From positions 1 to 5,984 of the forward strand of contig CAKTCH010000103.1 in the NCBI GenBank assembly GCA_934538895.1: a stretch of 5,984 bases of DNA, read 5' to 3'. A program made the translations under genes and the position numbers. Source of the stretch: an uncultured Alphaproteobacteria bacterium. Lineage in GTDB: Bacteria > Pseudomonadota > Alphaproteobacteria > Micavibrionales > Micavibrionaceae. This document shows, in pieces, positions 1-4,138 of this stretch. Position 1 is the first letter of the stretch. Each line of letters begins with the position of its first letter. A model generated the notes under the pieces. It saw only the letters and a program-made list of their open reading frames with translations, had not been told where the DNA came from and made no database searches.

Positions 1-141
1 TCGGATGAGCATCTCATCCCTACATTATCTACACAACAACATTTGGTGTCTATCAATATTTGTATGGTCAGCTATAATTTAGAGATATTGTCAGCCTGTT
101 TCCATGCGCAGGGCATACATCCGTCTAAACCCGATATTTTA
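1..141. other. AT-rich stretch without a recognisable gene
   Basis: No convincing coding region or RNA gene is visible here. A compact dyad (GGATGAG at 3-9, CTCATCC at 13-19, 3-base spacer) sits at the very edge. No T-run follows it, so it is not an obvious terminator, and it may belong to the gene left of the window. A perfect TATAAT occurs at 73-78 but has no fitting -35 box. The stretch is clearly more AT-rich than the coding DNA to its right. Confidence 0.5.
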
Positions 142-171
142 TTGACATAAGTTCGGGAGAGGGAATATGAT
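142..171 (+). promoter_or_regulatory. Sigma70-type promoter of the small membrane protein gene
   Basis: A perfect -35 box TTGACA (142-147) is followed after 18 bp by TATGAT (166-171), which matches the -10 consensus at five of six positions. Transcription would start near 178. That leaves a short leader holding the ribosome binding site AGAAGGA (193-199) and the ATG at 207. Box quality, spacing and position ahead of the gene all agree. No experimental evidence is available. Confidence 0.55.
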
Positions 172-179
172 CCCCCGAA
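152..179. promoter_or_regulatory. Inverted repeat overlapping the promoter; candidate operator
   Basis: TTCGGGAGA (152-160) and TCCCCCGAA (171-179) are inverted copies with one mismatch in nine, separated by 10 bp. The repeat covers most of the -35/-10 spacer, part of the -10 box and the expected start point. A protein bound there would block RNA polymerase. If transcription starts near 178 the repeat is not in the RNA, so a DNA operator is more likely than an RNA hairpin. No regulator gene is adjacent, so the binding protein is unknown. Confidence 0.4.
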
Positions 180-206
180 TGAATAATGATTCAGAAGGAC
201 GGGAAC

Positions 207-629
207 ATGAGTGAAGAGACAAGACGTGCCGGGATCCAGTTAGGGCAAACCATCATGTCAACGCCACTGATGATCGCGTTTGTTGCTGTAGCGTGCGCAC
301 CACTAGGGTATATTGCTGGCGCAGTGCTACCCTTTGCAGCAGTGGGCTGTGGTCTTGCTGCAGCGCATAAGCGGGCTGCGGGCGACAAGAAGGAAACTGA
401 TGATCTCGGGATTGCCGCCGCTCAGTTCGGAGCATATACGATAGCCTCAGTAACGGTAGCGTATTTGGGAAAGATGGACTATCTATCGGCATCCATGGCC
501 GTGGGGGCAGCTACCGGCGGTAGTCTAGCCCTGGTAAGTTCGGCTCGCTGCTGTTCTGTTGCGCATGATCACTTGTGCCGTGCCCAGAATGCCGAAAGCT
601 TGCAAGCAAAGCCACCGCCACAACCGTAA
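207..629 (+). CDS. Small integral membrane protein of unknown function (140 aa)
   Basis: I do not recognise a family. The ATG at 207 is preferred because AGAAGGA (193-199) lies 7 bases upstream. An in-frame ATG at 186 would add seven residues but has no comparable site. The predicted protein is very rich in Ala and Gly. A long hydrophobic stretch at residues 18-53, broken by Pro32 and Pro42, could form two membrane passes; further segments lie at about 68-87 and 94-112. A charged loop (54-66, HKRAAGDKKETDD) separates the halves. The tail has Cys115, Cys116 and Cys124 and ends in PPPQP. There is no cleavable signal peptide and no catalytic motif. Codons such as CTA, and a lower GC content than the flanking genes, hint at a different origin or weak expression. 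The gene converges on folD with 4 bases between stop codons. It is probably a real gene, given the promoter and ribosome binding site, but its function is unknown. Confidence 0.6.
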   Translation: MSEETRRAGIQLGQTIMSTPLMIAFVAVACAPLGYIAGAVLPFAAVGCGLAAAHKRAAGDKKETDDLGIAAAQFGAYTIASVTVAYLGKMDYLSASMAVGAATGGSLALVSSARCCSVAHDHLCRAQNAESLQAKPPPQP

Positions 630-633
630 TGTT

Positions 634-1482
634 TCAATGTGCGTCTGCGGCGGCCTTGAGCGTATTGCCCAGCAGGCAGGCGATCGTCATCGGCCCGACG
701 CCGCCCGGAACCGGCGTAATGGCTCCGGCGACGGCGCGCGCTTCGTCATAAGCCACATCGCCCACGACTTTCTTCTCGGCCACGCGGTTGATGCCGACAT
801 CGATCACGATGGCACCGGGTTTGATCCAGTCGCCTTTCACCATGCCCGCGCGGCCCACGGCGGCGACCAGTATATCGGCCTGGCGGCACAAGGCGGGCAG
901 GTCGCGCGTCTTCGAATGGCAATGCGTCACGGTGCAGTTCTCCGCCAGCAGCAATTGCGCCATCGGCTTCCCGAACAGCAGCGAACGGCCAATAACGACG
1001 GCGTGCAGGCCTGTCAAATCCTGCTGTACTTCTTTAATCAGGATCAGCGATCCCTGCGGCGTGCAGGGCACCATGCCCGGCAACCCCGCCATCAGCTGCC
1101 CGGCATTGACTGGGTGCAGGCCGTCGACATCCTTGTCCGGGGATATCGCCAGCACCATCCTGTTCTCATCGAGATGCGCGGGCAGCGGCAATTGCAGCAG
1201 GATGCCATGAATGGAAGCGTCTTTGTTCAGCCCTTCGATAACGCGTAGAACTTCTTCCGCGCTGACGTCGGCGGGCAGGCGGTGTTCGGTGCTGACGATG
1301 CCCGTCTTTTCGCAGGCCGCGATCTTGTTGCGTACGTAGATATGGCTGGCCGGGTCGTCGCCCACCAGTATGACCGCCAGCCCGACGGACCGGCCATCGG
1401 CTTTCAGCGCCGCCACGTCTGCGGCGATGCGGGTTTTTACGCGGTCGGATACGGCCTTGCCGTCGATGATATGTGCGCTCAT
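634..1482 (-). CDS. folD: Bifunctional methylenetetrahydrofolate dehydrogenase / methenyltetrahydrofolate cyclohydrolase FolD
   Basis: FolD oxidises 5,10-methylene-THF to 5,10-methenyl-THF with NADP+ and hydrolyses it to 10-formyl-THF. It supplies one-carbon units for purines and formyl-Met-tRNA in the cytoplasm. The 282-aa protein is full length for the family. Visible hallmarks are the catalytic Y49 and K53 in YVRNKIAACEKTG, the GILLQLPLP signature (93-101, with Q97), KDVDGLHP (117-124, with D120), the nucleotide-binding GRSLLFGKP (165-173) and the C-terminal PGGVGPMT (259-266). The usual hydrophobic residues after GRS are replaced by LLF, a mild variation. The start is 4 bases after the yggT stop and no strong Shine-Dalgarno sequence is visible, so translation is probably coupled to yggT. 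No clear terminator follows; transcripts likely run into the antisense of the 207-629 gene. Confidence 0.97.
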   Translation of the reverse strand: MSAHIIDGKAVSDRVKTRIAADVAALKADGRSVGLAVILVGDDPASHIYVRNKIAACEKTGIVSTEHRLPADVSAEEVLRVIEGLNKDASIHGILLQLPLPAHLDENRMVLAISPDKDVDGLHPVNAGQLMAGLPGMVPCTPQGSLILIKEVQQDLTGLHAVVIGRSLLFGKPMAQLLLAENCTVTHCHSKTRDLPALCRQADILVAAVGRAGMVKGDWIKPGAIVIDVGINRVAEKKVVGDVAYDEARAVAGAITPVPGGVGPMTIACLLGNTLKAAADAH

Positions 1483-1486
1483 GGGT

Positions 1487-1783
1487 CTAGAACATGTAAG
1501 GGATACGGTACATCATGCGGGCGATCAGGTTCTGTAGCAGGAAAATGCCGAAGATCACGATGATCGGCGTGATGTCGATACCGCCGAGGGGCGGGATGAA
1601 TTTACGCAGGGGCCTGTAAACCGGCTCGGTCAGCTTGTTCAGCAGGTTGATGAGGTTCTGCGCCTGCGGGTTCTTGACGTTCAGCACCTCGAAAGCAATC
1701 AGCCAACTGATGATGACGCTGGCGATAATGATGTAAAAATAAACATCAAGCAGAAAAATCAGCAACTGACCGATAATGCTCAT
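1487..1783 (-). CDS. YggT family inner-membrane protein
   Basis: This 98-aa protein matches the YggT (YGGT domain) family. It has one hydrophobic helix at about 5-30 ending in the typical SWL (26-28), then a polar linker with NP (38-39), NLINLLNKLTEP (43-54), the PLRKFIPPLGG segment (58-68) and IDITPI (69-74). A second helix follows at about 73-90. Two membrane passes are predicted. The molecular role is not settled; members have been linked to osmotic tolerance and membrane or cell-division contexts. It is the first gene of a two-gene unit with folD, 4 bases apart. Only a weak ribosome site (GGGGA about 8 bases upstream) is visible. Many alphaproteobacteria, as I recall, carry a small DUF167 gene between yggT and folD; none is present here. 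Confidence 0.9.
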   Translation of the reverse strand: MSIIGQLLIFLLDVYFYIIIASVIISWLIAFEVLNVKNPQAQNLINLLNKLTEPVYRPLRKFIPPLGGIDITPIIVIFGIFLLQNLIARMMYRIPYMF

Positions 1784-1867
1784 GGCGCGATCCCCGGAAA
1801 AACGTTAAAAGCTTAAGCGGGGACATAATAACCCAAATACCGCCGGAAAACAGGAGAAAATTGGAAG
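1784..1867. promoter_or_regulatory. 84-bp divergent promoter region between yggT and the three-gene operon
   Basis: Both divergent units must start here or further upstream. An AT-rich core at 1824-1830 can be read as CATAAT on the plus strand (1824-1829) or TATTAT on the minus strand (1830-1825). Each matches the -10 consensus at five of six positions, so two opposing promoters may overlap. Neither has a good -35 box at 16-18 bp, which makes the assignment weak. The plus-strand ribosome site AGGAG lies at 1852-1856, 11 bases before the ATG at 1868. Confidence 0.3.
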
Positions 1868-2635
1868 ATGTTCAGCGTTGCCCGCATTCTCGCGCTTGCC
1901 GCACTTTCATGCCTGTTATGGGGCGGTGCCGCAGCGGCTGAAACCCATGAGGAACGCGTGACGCGTAAAAACGCGCAGATCGAGTCGCAGGTGCGCTCCG
2001 CCGCCGATGTACGCTGCAAGGTGCCGAAGCCTCCGGTCATTCAGGTGCTCCCTAAAACAGCGGATATACGTTACGACTATTCCCAGACGGCGGCGCAACT
2101 GACCGCCAGGGGGTCGAACACGGTAAACCCTTATGCCGCCAACCTCGATACCACCACGGGCGGCCTGCGTTCCGACTCGGCTAAGATCTCCAGCAACATC
2201 AAGATGGGCACGCAAACCTGGCCGTCGCTGAATGTCGGCTGCATCTGGTATGATTCCATTATCGTCAACATCGCGCTCAGTCCGGTGATCTATATCGCCA
2301 AGGAATACCAGCAGGAGCCGTGCCGGTCCGCCATTACCGAACATGAACTCCGGCATGTCAGCGTCGACCGCGAAGTGATGAACAAGTACGCGATGGAAAT
2401 CGGGCGCGCGATTCAGGCGGCGGTCAACCGGGCCGGGGCGCTGGGGCCGTTCAACGCGCCGGAGATGTCCACCCATCAGGACCGCCTGATCAAGCACGTC
2501 CAGAGCGCCATCGATTCCCAGCAACTCATGCTGGAGAAAGAAATGCGCCAGCGTCAGGCACAGGTCGATAGCGTTCAGGAATATCAGCGCGTCAGCAATA
2601 TATGCAAGGATGTGCTGCGCAAGGGGCGCCGATGA
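1868..2635 (+). CDS. Exported putative zinc metalloprotease-like protein with HExxHxxxD motif (copy 1)
   Basis: The first 24 residues are a clear Sec signal peptide: basic start, hydrophobic core, small residues, likely cleavage after AAAA before ETHEE. The mature protein should therefore act in the periplasm or outside the cell. HELRH at 159-163 with D167 gives HExxHxxxD, the pattern of a zinc-binding metallopeptidase helix. It lies after a strand-like stretch, IVNIALSPVIYIAKEY (132-147). Four cysteines (50, 125, 152, 246) match those of the next gene product and could form two disulfides. The C-terminal third (about 200-245) is charged, Gln-rich and helical. The architecture is reminiscent of the DUF922 secreted Zn-protease group (HExxH followed by an acidic ligand), but that is inference, and substrate and activity are unknown. 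The start is supported by AGGAG 11 bases upstream and by the signal peptide. The stop overlaps the next start codon (ATGA). Confidence 0.75.
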   Translation: MFSVARILALAALSCLLWGGAAAAETHEERVTRKNAQIESQVRSAADVRCKVPKPPVIQVLPKTADIRYDYSQTAAQLTARGSNTVNPYAANLDTTTGGLRSDSAKISSNIKMGTQTWPSLNVGCIWYDSIIVNIALSPVIYIAKEYQQEPCRSAITEHELRHVSVDREVMNKYAMEIGRAIQAAVNRAGALGPFNAPEMSTHQDRLIKHVQSAIDSQQLMLEKEMRQRQAQVDSVQEYQRVSNICKDVLRKGRR

Positions 2636-3360
2636 TCCGCACGGCGGCTGTCCTGATTATCGCGTTCCTGGCCGGTGCTTCAGGCGCGCGGGCGGCGGAG
2701 ATATGCGATATCGGCACCGGCCCGGCGATCGACGTGCAGACCACGGAGTCCGCGCCGCGTTTCGATTACAGCATGACGCAAAAGAAAATGGCGGCCTATG
2801 CCGCCGGCGCGCACCTGCCAGCCGCCGATATTTACGATCTGACCGTGAACGCCATGAGCACGGGCAACATGCGCATCGAACGAAGCGTGAAATTCAGAGG
2901 CCAGAAACTGCCGGGCGACAGGGTATGCGTGCAGGTGTCGGCCTTGAACATCCGTATCCATATCGACCCGGTGATTTTCATCGCCCGCGAACTGCACGAT
3001 CAGGGCTGCGAATTCAAGGAATATTACCTGCACGAAATGAAACATGTGGAAGAGGACCGCCGCCTGATAGAGGATTACAAGGCCGTGATCGGGCGCAACC
3101 TCGATTTTGCGTTTCCCGCGCCCGCCGATTATAATATCGGCCCGGTGCCTTCGAAAGAGACGGCGGACGCGCGGCAGCGCCTGAAGGACAATGTGGAAGG
3201 CGCTCTGGCGGCGACGTTCGAGAGCATGATGCGCGAGCGCAGGGAACGCCAGCGCGCCCTCGACAGCACCGGCGAATATCTGCGTCTGGCGCGCGCCTGC
3301 GGCGAGGGCGGCCCCGGCGTCAGGCCCGCACTGCGTACAACAAAGGGAAGAGGAGAATGA
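2632..3360 (+). CDS. Exported putative zinc metalloprotease-like protein with HExxHxxxD motif (copy 2)
   Basis: The start at 2632 overlaps the previous stop (ATGA) and has AAGGGG 5 bases upstream. It places a Sec signal peptide at residues 1-22 (cleavage near ARAA/EIC). An in-frame ATG at 2602 would bury the signal inside the protein and is rejected. The 242-aa product is a paralogue of the preceding one. RFDYSMT (43-49) aligns with RYDYSQT, IDPVIFIARE (111-120) with LSPVIYIAKE, HEMKHVEED (134-142) with HELRHVSVD, and DSTGEYLRLARAC (211-223) with DSVQEYQRVSNIC. H134, E135, H138 and D142 would be the zinc and catalytic residues. The four mature cysteines (25, 99, 126, 223) have almost the same spacing as in copy 1. 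The C-terminal region is rich in Arg and Glu and probably helical. Overall identity looks low, so the duplication is old; the proteins may be a heterodimer or have separate substrates. Function unknown. Confidence 0.75.
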   Translation: MIRTAAVLIIAFLAGASGARAAEICDIGTGPAIDVQTTESAPRFDYSMTQKKMAAYAAGAHLPAADIYDLTVNAMSTGNMRIERSVKFRGQKLPGDRVCVQVSALNIRIHIDPVIFIARELHDQGCEFKEYYLHEMKHVEEDRRLIEDYKAVIGRNLDFAFPAPADYNIGPVPSKETADARQRLKDNVEGALAATFESMMRERRERQRALDSTGEYLRLARACGEGGPGVRPALRTTKGRGE

Positions 3361-3361
3361 C

Positions 3362-3742
3362 ATGGCTGGAAAGTATAACCCCGCCGATCTGAACGAGGTC
3401 AGCGATCGTTTGTCGGATTTATCGGATGCGCTTTACAAGAAGCAGAAGCATGTAGGGCTGAGCGCCGCGGATGAGCGCGACTGGGGCGGTATCGTGGATT
3501 ACTGGGATCATGTAGAGCGTTTGCAGAACGGAAAAGGCCCCGATAGCTTACCGGAGCGCGACCCTCTGACTTTATTGAAGGTAGCGGCTAAATTTAATCT
3601 GGCGGCACCGGAGCAGCTTGAAAAGCGGCGCAAGGATTTCACGGATCAGGCGGCTGCGATCGTCGGGCATGATCTGACCCCGGCGCAGCTGCGCAAGCTT
3701 TATAAGCTGATGACAGGCTTCAATCCCGCGCAACCGCGCTGA
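3362..3742 (+). CDS. Small soluble protein of unknown family (126 aa), third gene of the operon
   Basis: I do not recognise a family. The ATG at 3362 follows a strong ribosome site, AGGAG (3351-3355), with 6-base spacing and begins one base after the previous stop, so it is surely co-transcribed. The protein has no signal peptide, no membrane segment and no cysteine, which fits a cytoplasmic location, in contrast to its two exported neighbours. It is strongly charged and probably all-helical: a first helical region spans about 7-30, a middle part carries WGGIVDYWDHVERL (41-54), and two helices follow a DPLTLLKVAAKFNL segment. The end, LTPAQLRKLYKLMTGFNP, has a helix-turn flavour but no identifiable DNA-binding domain. 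It uses TTA, TTG and TTT codons more than the two genes before it. A partner or regulator of the exported pair is possible but only guilt by association. Confidence 0.7.
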   Translation: MAGKYNPADLNEVSDRLSDLSDALYKKQKHVGLSAADERDWGGIVDYWDHVERLQNGKGPDSLPERDPLTLLKVAAKFNLAAPEQLEKRRKDFTDQAAAIVGHDLTPAQLRKLYKLMTGFNPAQPR

Positions 3743-3760
3743 CAGCCCCGCAGTTTCTCC

Positions 3761-3796
3761 AAGAAAAAGGCCCCCTTTAAAGGGCTAAAGGGGGCC
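3761..3796 (-). terminator. Rho-independent terminator of the candidate small RNA
   Basis: GGCCCCCTTTA (3769-3779) and TAAAGGGGGCC (3786-3796) form a perfect 11-bp stem with a 6-base loop. Read on the minus strand the stem is followed directly by TTTTTCTT (3768-3761), a textbook U-tract. On the plus strand the stem is followed by GTGGAGGAAC with no T-run, so it is oriented for minus-strand transcription. It may still slow or stabilise the 3' end of the operon that stops at 3742. Confidence 0.8.
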
Positions 3797-3797
3797 G

Positions 3798-3839
3798 TGG
3801 AGGAACAATTGCTGAAACTGGAGGAACAACCGAAGGAGG
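3798..3839 (+). repeat. Short direct repeats containing GGAGG
   Basis: TGGAGGAACAA occurs at 3798-3808 and again, identical, at 3819-3829 (21-bp period). A partial third copy, GGAGGCAATT, begins at 3835. Read on the minus strand these become the CCUCC motifs of the candidate small RNA. The motif is the same each time while the spacer bases differ, which suggests selection on the motif. Confidence 0.7.
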
Positions 3840-3849
3840 CAATTCCATA

Positions 3850-3877
3850 CTTTTATGGTGGCTTTAAATTATGTCAA
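3850..3877 (-). promoter_or_regulatory. Minus-strand promoter of the candidate small RNA
   Basis: Minus-strand TTGACA (3877-3872) is a perfect -35 box. TAAAAG (3855-3850), 16 bp away, matches the -10 consensus at four of six positions. The predicted start falls near 3846. Bases directly after TTGACA are TAA, as in the promoter at 142-171. The -35 box is strong and the -10 box only fair, so expression may depend on an activator or another sigma factor. Confidence 0.45.
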
Positions 3878-3972
3878 AAAAGTGCCTTTTTCAGACAGAA
3901 TTTGTGGATTCACAAGGCTCCTAATATTTCTCTCGTATTATCTATTTGATTTCAAAAAGAGATTTTAGCCGC

Positions 3973-4006
3973 CCCGCGCGCGGGCCGATAAGGCCGGGCG
4001 CTGCCC
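3973..4006. other. GC-rich potential hairpin block upstream of acnA
   Basis: This block can fold in several exclusive ways: CCCG/CGGG around CGCG (3973-3984); GCGC with GCGC plus GGCC with GGCC around a GATAA loop (3978-4001); and GGGC-GCT-GCCC (3996-4006). A run of six T follows at 4013-4018, but 6 bases beyond the last stem, so it is a poor terminator. It could be an mRNA leader structure or a degenerate terminator. No known riboswitch is recognised. Confidence 0.35.
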
Positions 4007-4080
4007 CTCTGATTTTTTAAGGGGGTGTATTTGCCTGTTTTCTGCTGCTAGAATCTTAACGTTTTCTTAGGGCGCATTAT

Positions 4081-4092
4081 CTATCGTGATAG
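4081..4092. promoter_or_regulatory. 12-bp palindrome in the acnA upstream region, possible operator
   Basis: CTATCGTGATAG has perfect 5-bp arms around GT, and GCGC flanks it on both sides (4072-4075 and 4093-4096), so either a protein site or an RNA hairpin is possible. It lies 46 bp before the acnA start. Aconitase genes are often iron- or redox-controlled, but the site does not clearly match Irr, RirA or IscR consensus boxes as I know them. Confidence 0.25.
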
Positions 4093-4138
4093 CGCGATTT
4101 TCTCATCTTCCCGCATTGTTTCAAGAGGTTCAAAGGAT

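Larger units (their letters stand above)
3761..3846 (-). ncRNA. Candidate small RNA with three anti-Shine-Dalgarno CCUCC motifs
   Basis: The minus strand here has all parts of a free-standing small RNA of about 85 nt: a promoter with perfect TTGACA (3877-3872), a predicted start near 3846, and a strong intrinsic terminator ending in TTTTTCTT. Its body carries CCUCC three times (opposite GGAGG at 3835-3839, 3820-3824 and 3799-3803). The first copy reads CCUCCUU, the same string as the anti-SD core of 16S rRNA; the other two read GUUCCUCC. AAUUGC at the 5' end (3844-3839) can pair with GCAAUU (3812-3807). That would place the first two motifs in or at the edge of a 26-nt loop and the third in the linker before the terminator, so all could be exposed. 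This resembles alphaproteobacterial RNAs with CCUCC loops (CcsR and 'cuckoo'/ar14 types), though homology is not shown. Likely role: base-pairing with mRNA Shine-Dalgarno sites. Confidence 0.5.
3878..4138 (+). other. acnA upstream region and probable leader, no gene seen
   Basis: No protein-coding sequence with a credible start site is seen. The region is AT-rich except for one dense GC block (3969-4007). It must contain the acnA promoter, yet I cannot pick one with confidence: TAGAAT (4049-4054) is a fair -10 box but lacks a matching -35. The acnA ribosome site is probably AAGAGG (4123-4128), 10 bases before the ATG; AAAGGA (4132-4137) is too close to the start. Confidence 0.4.

Noticed and set aside
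3..19. Dyad GGATGAG-CAT-CTCATCC as terminator of an upstream gene
   Set aside because: Short 7-bp stem, no T-run after it on either strand inside the window, and the upstream gene is not visible.
73..78. Perfect TATAAT as a second promoter
   Set aside because: No acceptable -35 box at 15-19 bp upstream; AT-rich background makes the hexamer likely by chance.
167..214. 15-codon leader peptide frame (ATG at 167) ending over the start of the 207 gene
   Set aside because: Its start codon falls inside the -10 box of the proposed promoter, upstream of the expected transcript start, so it should not be in the mRNA.
559..1248. Long plus-strand open frame opposite folD
   Set aside because: It is the complement of a clear FolD coding sequence, has odd His/Arg/Gln-rich composition and no ribosome site.
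3769..3796. Plus-strand intrinsic terminator for the three-gene operon
   Set aside because: The stem is perfect but is followed on this strand by GTGGAGGAAC, not a T-run; the T-run is on the minus-strand side.
3797..3949. Plus-strand 50-codon frame beginning GTG (VEEQLLKLEEQ...) between the operon and acnA
   Set aside because: It starts directly at the terminator stem with no properly spaced ribosome site, its coding look comes from the GGAGGAACAA repeats, and the strand-specific signals (promoter, U-tract) are on the other strand.
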